Below the pieces are notes generated by a model. It was given only the letters and a program-made list of their open reading frames with translations, made no database searches and was not told the DNA's origin. From assembly GCF_040869045.1 (NCBI RefSeq), contig NC_090319.1, positions 381,501,601-381,565,600 on the forward strand: a stretch of DNA of 64,000 nt. The letters are read 5' to 3'. Position numbers and translations under genes: made by a program. Every line of letters starts with the position of its first letter. Position 1 is the stretch's first letter. Origin of the DNA: Eurosta solidaginis. Its lineage: Eukaryota; Arthropoda; Insecta; Diptera; Tephritidae. Shown one piece after another: positions 36,232 through 46,246 of this stretch.

Positions 36232-36791
36232 TGTAACGAATTTAGGGAAATTCCGCTTATTGGCAACCTTTTTCTAACGTTCGAATCACAAAACTGTTGA
36301 ATAAATAACTCCACTATTCAATAATGCAAAAATGGTCCTTATTAAAGTGCTTCACAATAACACTTCAACTTCTCAACAGATAGTGTGCTTAAATCAAACT
36401 CATTCTGATTCTCAGCTTTACCTCCTTTTATACTCTGTCATTTCCATACTTCTAGGCGTTTCTATTTATAGAATTTACTACTCCTTTACCAGCTATAAAT
36501 TTCGCAGCTATAACTACAGATGCACGATTTTTATAGCTTCTTGCATAGCCAATGCGCGTGTATATGTGAGTGATACTTCCACAGATGATTGACTACTTTG
36601 GGAGTATCTCAGATATATGCATGTGTTTGTGCGTTGCTCTCCGCTGCTTGTATGGATATATGTGTAGACATAATGATTGATTCGTTTATGTAGATACAAG
36701 TGACTGCTTGCTTTATTGTGGTTGTGGCTTTATTTACTTAGTATCATATTAGTGATGTGAGTATCACTTAGTGTCACTAACATTCATCACA
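36232..36791 (-). mobile_element. Solo LTR of a retrotransposon
   Basis: On the minus strand the 560-bp segment begins TGTGATGAATG and ends AAATTCGTTACA, the standard TG...CA form. It is flanked by the 4-bp duplication ATAT (36,228-36,231 and 36,792-36,795). Inside, in the same orientation, are a TATAAAAGG box (about 36,430-36,440) and a region toward the 3' end with TTATTGAATAGTGG. No internal retroviral-like domain adjoins it, so it is a solo LTR left by recombination. The 4-bp duplication and sequence feel fit a Gypsy-type element. The Penelope-like insertion next to it duplicated its last bases. Confidence 0.8.
36430..36440 (-). promoter_or_regulatory. TATA box of the solo LTR
   Basis: TATAAAAGGAGG on the minus strand, placed mid-LTR as expected for a U3/R promoter. 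It could still drive minus-strand transcripts toward 36,232. Confidence 0.5.
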
Positions 36792-36795
36792 ATAT

Positions 36796-37183
36796 TTTTG
36801 GTAATTTTTATAGCCTTATGCGTTTACGTTATGTTAATAATAATGAGCTTAAAGGCCGTGGTTAAATAAAACACAATGTTTAAAATTTCATTGGTTTTTT
36901 AATTTGCCAATATTTCGGCTTCAGTCTGAAGCCATCTTCAGGACTGTAAGTAAACACAAATGTATAAAAAGGGGGCATTCATTTCAGATACATGGTCATT
37001 ATATGTATACCTAGTTGCATAACGTAAATTTTAATGACCATGTATCTGAAATGAATGCCCCCTTTTTATACATTTGTGTTTACTTACAGTCCTGAAGATG
37101 GCTTCAGACTGAAGCCGAAATATTGGCAAATTAAAAAACCAATGAAATTTTAAACATTGTGTTTTATTTAACCACGGCCTTAA
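36796..37183. mobile_element. Palindromic Penelope-like retroelement remnant with hammerhead-like cores
   Basis: Inserted at the end of the solo LTR with the 14-bp duplication ATTCATCACAATAT (36,782-36,795 and 37,184-37,197). After about 55 unique bases, two inverted arms (about 36,853-37,000 and 37,033-37,180) match almost perfectly. Each arm holds CTGAAGA, a 7-bp stem GGCTTCA/TGAAGCC with a 3-base loop, then GAAA (plus strand 37,092-37,120; minus strand in the left arm). This resembles the hammerhead core CUGANGA-stem-GAAA known from Penelope-like elements, but has one extra base before the stem. The long duplication and inverted terminal repeats also fit that class. No ORF. Confidence 0.6.
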
Positions 37184-37199
37184 ATTCATCACAATATAT

Positions 37200-38340
37200 T
37201 TTTTCAAATATCGATGAGGTTTTGATGAATTTGTTATAGTAATTTTAAGTAAAATAGTCCTTGGAATTTTGTAAAACAATTGCTAGTATAAAGCGTTCAG
37301 CAAATGCATCCTGATACAGATCGGTCTTCAAAAGCTTTATGAGATCCTTTACAACGGGAACCGAGAGTTGTGCATTTAAATTTATTTTTAGTATTGAAGC
37401 TCACAAATAAGAGTTTTGATGGGTATCATACTAGTACTTACGGCAGTTTGTAGAAACTCGGCAGTATTTTGATCATTTGATCATTAAATACGCATATGTC
37501 CTGAAAGAGTGCACCTCATATTCCCTACCTTTAAAATATCGATGATTCATAATCCACAAAAGAAAGAGTCCAGTTAGAAAATATATGAGATGAAGAAGCA
37601 CCTCGACAAAACACAATCTAGAAAAATTGTCTGTATTAAGAGAACAGATATCGAAACATTTTTTTTTATACGAATGAGTTTTAAAATCGCCACTTTACCA
37701 AATCGGATTTGTGCGCATACCTTAATACACTAACGGTTTTTTCTGACTTTTTCTTAATTATTTACTAATTTTTACAGTATGTTCTTAGTTTCATAACTTA
37801 CGTTTATTGCACAAGAATGCAACGTTTTGTTTTTATGTTTTGTTCTTAAATTTTGCCAATAAAATTAACATAGGAAAGCGCCAGGCAATTTTGTTCTAAA
37901 AAGATATTTGGATTTCCAGGTAGAGCAACAAAATTTGTGTATGCGGTAAACTGTCTAAATCAAAAGTGCCTACGCAATGGCTATTTTGAGTCCGTATGGT
38001 TCTCAACATCACTTTGATTCTGGCTGGCTCCAAACAACAACAAAATCGGTTTCGGTACACAAAGTAATCAAAGCGTGCTTTGAAATTCAAAGTAATTTAA
38101 AACTTAATCGATAAACATTCATTCCCTGCTGGCCGGTCTACACTTTTTGCTGTTTAGTTCATATTTGGGTGCAGTACACTATATGTTGATAGCATAAAAT
38201 TTTCGTTAGAACTACACTATTCGGGAAAGATTTGATTGTGGAATATTTTATTTGCAGCTTAGTGATAGTGCTGCCTTTCTCCACAACCACTAAAAATGTA
38301 TAGCAGTCATTTTATTTTTTCCCTATTATTCAAAAAATAT
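37200..38340. other. Unassigned AT-rich DNA
   Basis: No recognised gene or repeat. Confidence 0.35.
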
Positions 38341-38344
38341 ATAA

Positions 38345-39310
38345 TTATTGTCTGATTTAATTGTCTGATCAACGCCCTAGATTGATAAGGAGTGTGATGA
38401 CCAGTACCTAGGACCTATCTAATTATTTTCTAGCTTTTCGTATTATTATTATTTCATGTAAGTATTGTTTTCAATAAAACCGTTTAACTTAAGAATTTTT
38501 TTTTAATTATTTTATTTTCAAGTTTTTAGTCTTTATTTAATTGCCTATTATTTCTCATTCTATTTAGTTCATTTAGTGACTCATTATTACGCGTAATCCA
38601 TCCCTTCTCGAACTCCAAAATATTTTGATGTCACTTCTACTGGACTGTATGCAATATTTGTTCCAAATCTGATCCAAATCGGGCATCATAGGTCGCTTTT
38701 TATTCATGTATGTATTATGTGTTCCAAATATGGACCAAATCAAATCGGACCACAAATACGATTTTTGTGAGTATCTCGATCCTTGCGCCACCCAGCGGCG
38801 ATTTTTTTGATAGGTCGCTTTCTATTCTTGTATGTATTATGTGTTCCAATCATGAGCCAAGTCGGACAACAAATACGATTTTTGTGAATATCTCGATCCT
38901 TGCGCCACCTAGCGGCTATTTTTTTTCATAAGTCGCTTTTTATTCTTGCATGTATTATGTCTTCCAAATATGAGCCAAATCGGACCACAAATACGATTTT
39001 TGTGAATATCTCGATCCATGCGCCACCTAGCGGCGATTTTTTCACAGGTCGATTTCTATTCTTACATGTATTATGTGTTCCAAATATGAGCCAAATCGGA
39101 CCACAAATGCGTATTTTGCGAATATCCACCTAGCGGCGATTTTTTTCTTATTATTGCATTGTCATCGGGTTCTGAACTATATTCGAAGTTTCAAGCTTGT
39201 AGCTTTTCGGGAAGTTACTTAAATTTCAATTACAAAATTCGTTCACAACGGCCGTGCATGCGGCCGGCCTGTCAAGTCAAGCTAAATAAAACCGTTTAAA
39301 AACAGGCAGC
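38345..39310. mobile_element. Core-minisatellite element, copy 2 (one arm plus four to five units)
   Basis: An arm with TGATCAACGCCCTAGAT (inverted relative to 10,571-10,727) precedes an array of about 118-bp units. Unit phrases are TATGTATTATGTGTTCCAA, ATGAGCCAAATCGGACCAC, AATACGATTTTTGTGAATAT and CTCGATCC plus a GCGCCACC(T)AGCGG motif (38,785; 38,902; 39,020; shortened at 39,127). The core TTGCATTGTCATCGGGTTCT follows at about 39,154, with an end near CTAAATAAAAC. ORFs on both strands are repeat translations. Confidence 0.6.
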
Positions 39311-39860
39311 GCTTTACGGGGTATTTCTTTCTTTTGTGAAAATTGTTGCCTGCTCGCAACGCAAAAGCGTTACACTTTTACCCTGTATAAAATGGCGTTG
39401 TGGCAGTTGTGAAACTCTCAATTCGCGCTTAAGTTCCACATATACTCTGTTTATTTGAATGAATGTGGTGAATTGAAATGTTCTCTGTATGCACTATAAG
39501 TGTTGAAAATTTTCTGGGGTAGGAGTAACTCTACTAAGGCTTTACCATTTACTCAGGCAACAATTTATTTCAGAAAAGAAAACGCTATAAGAGGCATTTC
39601 AGACATATGAACAAAGTTGGTGGTAGTCTCGTGCCACACGCTGCTTTATGGCTCTTTCATTGGAAAGTGCAAGCACAAAAATAAGTAAAATAAAATCAAC
39701 ACAAAAACAAAGCCACAGGTAAGTAAACAAAAAATGAAGAGAAAAAAACGAGACAAGCGACAGTTGGAACTACAGGTTTATAACCCATGGAATTAGGTTG
39801 TCAAAATATCGGTGATCAAAAAGGGCAATGCCAAGTGAAAAATATTATTCTCCAATATAA
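39311..39860. other. Unassigned DNA
   Basis: No recognised feature. Confidence 0.3.
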
Positions 39861-39861
39861 A

Positions 39862-39978
39862 TAGGCTAATATGCAACGACGAAAGTTAACCGATATCGTG
39901 CCATCGATTTTTTGTTGGGATTTGGGCTCAGGAAAAAAAGTTCCACTACGCATACCCAAAAAAATAATTTTCGAGCCT
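39862..39978. mobile_element. Half copy (one arm) of inverted-repeat element G
   Basis: Carries CGAAAGTTAACCGATATCG, TTTGGGCTCAGGAAAAAAAG, TTCCACTACGCATACCC and AATTTTCGAGCCTGCGAAA. These match one arm of the complete element at 60,019-60,492. The other arm is missing. Composite element F begins about 50 bases downstream. Confidence 0.7.
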
Positions 39979-40030
39979 GCGAAAAGAAAATGGCGAAAGG
40001 GTAAATTTTTTCACCAAACCAAAAAAAATA

Positions 40031-41759
40031 CTTATTATTAAGAATTCATAAGCTTGCCACCGGCTTATAATAACTGAATACTCAATTATTATGTTTTCTA
40101 AGAGAAACTGAAAAGAAAGGAAGAAACATTTACTGGCATATTGCGATGGTACCATTTCGAAATTGCCTGACGATGAACTTGTGGCTATTTTCGAAATGGT
40201 ACCATCGCAATGTGCCAGTAAATGTTCCTTCCTTTTTTATAAGCTTTTATTTAGTTTCACTTTTGTTGTCTGTAATGGAATCTTGCAAGTTAAATTTGAT
40301 ACACTTCCCGGTGTCCGATTGAGCTGAAATTTTGCACACATATATAACTCCGATGACAATGCAATATTACTTTGTTAGAATTCGATAAATTAATCGATAA
40401 CACAGTTATCGGTAAAGATTTGTATTTACTTTGGCATAACAGCCTAAGTCCCATACAAACCCGCCGGTACCTATCCGTGGATTGTGATATTTGGACGTGG
40501 TGAATCACGCGTGTCACGCGTGGTGAATCTCAACGCTTGCGAAAAGCGGAGACACAACCCTCTGCTGTATTTCTGTGTATAACCAACATAGCTGAATTTT
40601 TAAGGCTGTTTAACTCTGTAATCTGTTCTGTAATTTATTTTGCTTTTGGAAAAATTACCTATTTGAAAAAAGCTGGCTGAAAAATATTGGCATAACAGCT
40701 TAAGTTAAATCAAGAATGGAAAATCTTGGAAAATTTAAGCAGATGTGGCAATTTCGCGCGTCCGATGAACGAAATATTGACAATCTGCTGATCATCGCTA
40801 GGAAATTAGCGACATTCCATCAACTAAGCAGCACTTTAGCAATACTACTGTTATTATTTGGCCGCTCAAACACACACATATTAATTGTGCATTAAATCTA
40901 AAATATACAAATACCCCATAATAATTTACACGGCCAAAGCCATAATAATTTACCCTACTAAAAATAAAAATAAAAATTCATATTTAAATTAAATTTAAGA
41001 AAAAGGCTTTTCTAAGAAGAAGCTTCTATTACTTGTTAATAAAACGAACTAAAAAGTAAAAAATAAAATTAAAGAAAAAAAAAACTGTTTTAAAAATAAG
41101 CTTTTATTATTTTGGTTAATAAAATTAACTAAAAAGTAAACAATAAATTGACTCTAAAGAAATATAACACTTTATAAGTTCATTGTAAGCTTAAACGATA
41201 ATTAGGCTTTTTCGTCTGCGCCAAAAACATAACTATATATTTTTAACATTAAAACTTTACACCTAAATTATTAAATCTTACAGTTTATATCACAGTCCAA
41301 ATTGTTCTAATAAAAAACGTGTTAAATTTTGATGGTATAATTAAGAACATTTAGGATCTCCTTTTCTTGCTATCGCAATGTAACACGCTTTTATTAGAAC
41401 AATTAGGACTGTGATATAAACTGTAAGATTTAATAATTTAGGTGTAAAGTTATAATGTTAAAAATACATAATTATGTACAATATAGAATTTTTTTGTCGC
41501 AGACGAAAAAGCCTAATTATCGTTTAAGCTTACAATGAACTTATAAAGTGTTATATTTCTTTAGAGTCAATTTATTGTTTACTTTTTAGTTAATTTTATT
41601 AACCAAAATAATAAAAGCTTATTTTTAAAAAAGTTTTTTTTCTTTAATTTTATTTTTTCAGTTTCTCTTAGAAAACATAATAATTGAATATTCAATTATT
41701 ATAATTGAATATTCAATTATTATAAGCCGGTGTTAAGCTAAAGAATTCTTAATAATAAG
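40031..41759. mobile_element. Composite foldback element F, copy 2, with TA-flanked terminal repeats
   Basis: Outer inverted repeats of about 80 bp start CTTATTATTAAGAATTC and are flanked by TA on both sides (40,029-40,030 and 41,760-41,761), suggesting Tc1/mariner-type integration. Inside are a small hairpin (40,110-40,215, AACATTTACTGGCA...TGCGATGGTACCATTTCGAAA inverted), then the core segment (40,237-40,960, inverted relative to copy 1). A long palindrome (about 41,060-41,650) completes it. Overall it is a nest of inverted repeats without an ORF. Alternatively, the inner pieces are separate insertions. Confidence 0.65.
41060..41650. repeat. Long palindrome inside element F copy 2
   Basis: Second copy of the palindrome at 18,156-18,760. 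Arms of about 265 bp end at AAAACGTGTTAAATTTTGAT and its complement. The left arm lost about 20 bases near 41,228 relative to copy 1. Confidence 0.9.
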
Positions 41760-41761
41760 TA

Positions 41762-41936
41762 TAAATTGAACACGCCATTAAAACAAACACAAAAAATATT
41801 TTTTTTTTTTCAAAAAACTGTTGGCGATAACAGTTTTTTGAAAAACAAAATATTTTTTGGGTTTTGTTTTAATTTTTATATTTATTTAAAAATACCAAGT
41901 TTCTTGAAAATATGTATAATATTAGTTATTACTATT
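41762..41936. other. AT-rich DNA with a perfect 12-bp hairpin
   Basis: CAAAAAACTGTT, GGCGAT, AACAGTTTTTTG forms a perfect stem-loop at about 41,811-41,840 within T- and A-rich flanks (ATATTTTTTT... / ...AAAATATTTTTT). It may be a small inverted-repeat remnant. Confidence 0.45.
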
Positions 41937-41952
41937 ATTTATATTATCTTCT

Positions 41953-42369
41953 GTTGTTGTTGATGTTGTTGTTGTTGTAGCGATAAGGTTGCTCCCCGAA
42001 GGCTTTGGGGAGTGTTATCGATGTGATGGTCCTTTACCGTATACAGATCCGGTACGCTCTGGTAACACAGCACCATTAACGTACTAGCCCGACCATGTCG
42101 GGAACGACTTATATGGCCAAATTAAACCTTCAGGCCATACCTCCCTCCCCACCCCAAGTGTCATGAGGAGCTTGGGGTCGTCTGTTAGTGAAACAGGATT
42201 CGCCGCGGATAGAGGAGGTTGACAATTGGGTTTGGAGAAGCTGTATATTGCGCTGGCAACCTGAAGGGTTGCGCTACACAGCCCCTTGAATCTGTTATTT
42301 TAGTCGCCTCTTACGACAGGCATACCTAACGCGGGTATATTCTGACCCCCTAACCCGCTGCGCGAATAT
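41953..42369 (-). mobile_element. SINE-like retroposon with CAA tail, copy 2
   Basis: A 417-bp element flanked by the 16-bp duplication ATTTATATTATCTTCT (41,937-41,952 and 42,370-42,385). On the minus strand it begins CGCAGCGGGTTAGGGGGTCA, includes GCCTGTCGTAAGAGGCGACT, CGTTCCCGACATGGTCGGGC and CTCCCCAAAGCCTTCGGGGA, and ends in a CAACAACAACAACATCAACA tail. It is the same family as 12,891-13,293. The long, perfect duplication suggests it is younger than copy 1. Confidence 0.8.
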
Positions 42370-42385
42370 ATTTATATTATCTTCT

Positions 42386-42870
42386 CTTCACTTTCCTTAA
42401 AGATTTGTTTTAATTTCCCTATCAAACTCAAGGTTTTTTGCTGCTGATCGAAAGGTTAAAAACCACTACATAAATCACAGAGCGATAAAGCTATTACTGT
42501 AATAAACAATTAATTAAATTATAATTTATTTGTTGTATAAATCAATAAAAAAAGATGATGTATTTAACAGAGAAAAATTGTAAACTTACACGTTTATACA
42601 TATTAACATACATATATATGTATTGAAGTATATAAACACATAAATCAGAGGTTTGTATTTCATAAGGCCAAGAAATTTTAAATGTCAATGCTCTACGCGA
42701 AAGTGAAGTAAATTAATTATTTTCTTTTATTATCATGTTTGTTTATGGGGCGGAAAGTGAAGTTTATTAGTCAGTTTTTCAAGGTGATTAAAGAACAATA
42801 AGTTATTTTGACCGGTTGTAATATTTGCGACGTATTTTCTGAGAACAATTCTTTTAAATTCTATAATATA
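42386..42870. other. Unassigned AT-rich DNA
   Basis: No recognised feature. Confidence 0.3.
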
Positions 42871-43264
42871 ATAAAAAGATGATAAAAAATTTTAGGGACT
42901 ACCTTTATATAAATGGACCAAAAAATAGAAGGTAATTTTTCCTGTAATACAGACATAGTTTTGTTGAATTTTAACTAAAAAACTTTAACAAAAGCTCTCG
43001 TAAAAGAATTTTGGGATTTAAAACTGGTGGATCGCAATCTTTCAATTTAAGGCAAATCATGTACTTGGGATTAACTAATTGATTATTTAAAATTTAAACA
43101 CGCGCTCGACTTTATAATTTTAAATCCCAAAATTCTTTTACAAGAGCTATTGTTAAAGTTTTTAAGTCAAAATTCAACAAGATTATGTCTGTATTAAAGG
43201 AAAAATTGCATCTTGGTCCATTTATATAAAGGTAGTCCTTAAAATTTTTTTATCATCTTTTTAT
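42871..43264. mobile_element. Palindromic element P, arms ~155 bp
   Basis: Left arm starts ATAAAAAGATGATAAAAAAT and TAGGGACTACCTTTATATAA. The right arm is its complement, ending TTTTTTATCATCTTTTTAT. A unique ~85-bp spacer lies at about 43,025-43,115. No target duplication is obvious. A core-type minisatellite starts about 400 bases downstream. No ORF. Confidence 0.85.
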
Positions 43265-43650
43265 TTTCAGTTTTTTTAGTACTGCCTACAAAAAGGCAAT
43301 TGCAACTTTGATTAGTAATTTAAGTAATTCCTAAGTGAAAATTCGTATCTTTATTTATTTCTTCAAAATAGCAAGATTTAATAGAATTAGTGGAATTTTC
43401 GCTGACAACACTGGCGAAAACAACAGAATTCCACCTGGCATCATAACAACAGTATTCCACCTCGTTCGTCAGCTACTTAATTTGCACAGCTGAAAATCGT
43501 GGTGAAATTCGCATACGCCTGAAAGTCTAACAAGGACGTGCATTGAGTTGGCCTTCAACGAGGTGGAATTCTACAACGCTTGAAACACTCAGGAGGCTAT
43601 CCATGAAGGTATGGCCCAATCTTCTAAATAGTTCGACTTGTGCGTTACGT
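43265..43650. other. Unassigned DNA between palindrome and array
   Basis: Less AT-rich, with GGAATTCTACAACG and ACAGAATTCCACCTGG phrases: a GGTGGAATTC motif and its complement recur at about 43,424-43,460 and 43,560. Otherwise nothing recognised. Confidence 0.3.
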
Positions 43651-43664
43651 TGCTCAAATTTTTT

Positions 43665-44400
43665 GATCAAACATTGCACTGTCACCGAATTTTAAACTAT
43701 ATTTCAGGTTTCAAGTCTCTAGATAAGTTAGTTAAAAATGGATTGAAAGATTCCCAAATTAAAATTAATTTTCCTAATATCTCGATCCATGCGCCACCTA
43801 GCGGAATTTTTTTTGGATAAAATATTGCATTGTCACCGGGTTCTGACTTACGGCTCAAGTTTCATATCTCCAGCTCGCCGGGAAGTTACTCAAAAATCGA
43901 CTGCAAGATTCCCCTCGTTTTTCAAGGATTTGTAGTTATATCACTTAGCGCGCCACCTAGCGGAATTTTGTTTGCTGTAAATTGCATTGCCACCAACCCT
44001 CGAACTGCGTGCAAAGTTTCAAGTCTCTAGCTCATCGGGAAGTTACTTAAAAATCGATCAGAAGATTCCCTGCGTTTTTTTCAGGGATTTTCGTTTATCT
44101 CGATTCGTCTGCCACCTGGTGGCATTTTGTTTTCCACGAATTGTAGTGCCATCGACTCGCAAACTATGTGCTAAGTTTCAAGTCTCTGGATCACCGAGAA
44201 GTTGGGTAAAAGTCGATAGCAAAATATCCGTTTTAAAATAATTTTCTTTATATCTTGATCCGTGCGCCACCTTGCAGATTTTTTTTTCACTTGCATTGTA
44301 ATGTCTCCCAGATCTGAACTATGTTCTATGTTTCAAGTGTCTAGCTCAACGGGAAGTTACCGAAAAAGACTTTTCCGTGGGTCAAAAATTCGTATGGAAA
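43665..44400 (+). repeat. ~157-bp minisatellite with CTCF-like motif, about 4.5 units
   Basis: Each unit contains a variant of TTGCATTGTCACCGGGTTCT, then AAGTTTCAAGTCTCTAG, CTCATCGGGAAGTTACT, a CTCGATCC phrase and the motif GCGCCACCTAGCGG (43,791; 43,950; 44,109 as CTGCCACCTGGTGG; 44,264 as GCGCCACCTTGCAG). Spacing is 155-159 bases. The arrays at 10.9 and 38.8 kb have shorter units with the same motif. The 44,109-44,122 copy reads CCACCAGGTGGCAG on the minus strand. Confidence 0.75.
44109..44122 (-). promoter_or_regulatory. CTCF-consensus-like site
   Basis: CCACCAGGTGGCAG on the minus strand fits every position of the vertebrate consensus CCASYAGRKGGCRS, and contains the AGGTGGC core also used by fly CTCF. 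The neighbouring units carry near matches. Binding is untested. Confidence 0.4.
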
Positions 44401-45037
44401 TGAGGGAACAAACATGAAAGGGACTTAATATAAAGGGAAAAAATTTGTGCAAAATTCGAGAGCGGTTGGACCGATTTCGCAATTTTTTTTAGAATATTCC
44501 TTGAGGTGCGAGGATAGTTCTTACGGATAGAAAAATTCTTTCCGGAAAGTTGACCAGAGACCGATATATTCGAAAAAATTCTATTTACGGTTCGATTTGC
44601 TTAAAATTTTGGTATACAGGTAGCCCCTCGTCTGGATTAGTATTTACGGCATATTTATTTCCAGGAAACGGACCAGGGGCCGACTGAAAGTGGCACTGGG
44701 TCTGGGACTGGGACTTTGACTGAGACTGGGATTGAACTGGGATAAAGAAGAATAAGAGATACTACAGAGAAGAGAAAAGAGGGAAGGAGAAAGAAACCGA
44801 GAGAGAGATAGAGTTAGACGAAGATACAGAGATAGGAATATATGTAGCAGAAAAGAAGTGGGGAAAAGATGGAAAAGGAGGAAGAGAAGCAGAGAAAAAG
44901 AGGGGCAGAGGGAGGAGTGAATAAAAGGATAAGGAAAAGGGGGGAGAGGGAGGGAGAGTAAGAGGTAAAAGCTTCTTAAAAGGTATGCACATAGGCCAAA
45001 GTTAAGATAGAACAACGTCTGCCTGGTCTGCTAGTAC
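44401..45037 (+). mobile_element. Possible Helitron-like tail with polypurine tract
   Basis: The array continues into GAGAGCGGTTGGACCGATTT, TTAAAATTTTGGTATACAGG and GGTCTGGGACTGGGACTTTG, then a purine tract (44,745-44,975). It ends AACGTCTGCCTGGTCTGCTAG followed by T. A CTAG|T end is how canonical Helitrons terminate. The hairpin that should precede it is weak here, so the assignment is tentative. It may be the 3' part of the element that carries the array. Confidence 0.35.
44745..44975. repeat. Polypurine tract (GA-rich plus strand)
   Basis: Nearly uninterrupted G and A on the plus strand with many GAGAGA, GGAAAAGG and GGGAGAGGG phrases. The minus-strand ORFs with serine- and leucine-rich translations come from this composition. 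Such tracts can adopt triplex structure. Confidence 0.8.
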
Positions 45038-45462
45038 ATAAATATTTTTGATTTGAAGCAAAGACGACCTGCGGTTTAAATTTTTATGACTGGAATATAC
45101 TGTTCAAGAAAAGTATTAGTCCCTAAGGTCTTAAAGGGGACACGTTGTCGAATCATTATCAACTAATGCTTGTTAAGAAGTAGTGTAGAATATGAAATGC
45201 GCTTGAGCAGGACAATGCTGTAATACATAAAAAACTTAGTTTAATGAAAACATTATATGTTGATTAGTTCTTCTTGGATAGTAATCTAGAAAGAGAGATC
45301 GAAGACAGTTTTTTTTTAAATTGGTCGTATGGTGTAGTTCTTTAGAACAGTCAGGGATACGCACCTATCCAAAGTCACATTAACTCTATATGGCATACGA
45401 AAAAATAATTTAAAGTAGAAATTATTTGAGAAATAAAAAATTTAAGTGAATTTTAACTTTTT
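45038..45462. other. Unassigned DNA
   Basis: No recognised feature. Confidence 0.3.
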
Positions 45463-45600
45463 GGGCCCATTACAGAACGAAAATTTATTTTTTTTTAGCT
45501 CAGAGTAAGTTTAAAAATTGTCAAATATGTATAAGTTTAACCCCCCATGTTAAGTTAACTCAGAGTTAAAAAATTAACTTGCCGTTCTGCAAGTGGGCCT
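45463..45600. mobile_element. Small inverted-repeat element (MITE), GGCCCA ends
   Basis: Ends are GGCCCATTACAGAACG and CGTTCTGCAAGTGGGCC. The inner parts also partly mirror (TTAGCTCAGAGTAAGTTT; TTAACTCAGAGTTAAA). A related half copy ends at about 48,607 with TTGTACAAGTGGGCC. About 138 bp, no ORF. Confidence 0.6.
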
Positions 45601-46231
45601 TAAACAACTTTCCTCACCATGTTTCAAAAAGCACTATTATTTTGGTATTTGATATATTGGGTTAAAGCGAATGTTAGTGACCTCTCAAGACTCAAATATA
45701 TTAAGCACTACAAAGATATCTAAGCAAAGGACAAAATTACGCATCTATTACTCAAATTACTACGAACTAAGCTTTAAAATCGACCCGCATTGCCGCGAGC
45801 AAGCACACATTCAGTGCTGTAGCGGCAAAAAGTGCCATTTTGTGAGTCGTAAATCAACTGCCCTACATTTGGTCGCCTAACGAATCCATAACCATGCAAA
45901 GCTTTGGTTCTTAATAGAAATGTTAAACCTTGCTAGATGGTCTTAAATGGCAAGTCTTGTTAGTGTATTCCTTCCCAAAAAGGGAGTAACACTTTTCTTA
46001 GAAAAGATTGGTAGTACAATTATATGTAATGGTTAATGAATGTGACGCTAACTGTAGCGCGCTTTACATAATTAAGTCCTTTATATCGGGTAGAAAGTTA
46101 AAGGTGAGCCATTCTTTGCAAGTATTAATACAAGATCAAAATTGCCAAATGATTTGAGAATTATAAACGCACACAAGGGTTAATAATATTTCCATAGCTT
46201 AAGTCACGGTGAATATGCTTTATTTTATTTA
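45601..46231. other. Unassigned DNA
   Basis: No recognised feature. The 69-codon ORF at 45,671-45,880 has no recognisable domain. Confidence 0.3.
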
Positions 46232-46246
46232 TGATAAAAGTTATCA

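Noticed and set aside
35922..36314. 130-codon minus ORF, one of the longest in the window
   Set aside because: Its beginning lies in the solo LTR and the rest has no recognisable domain or codon bias.
38573..39133. Several short ORFs with repeated SIxAPPSGDFF words
   Set aside because: They are translations of the 118-bp minisatellite. The repeated words mirror the DNA repeat.
44644..45015. 123-codon minus ORF with S/L/P-rich sequence
   Set aside because: It is the complement of a purine tract. A second frame gives a similar ORF, so composition explains it.
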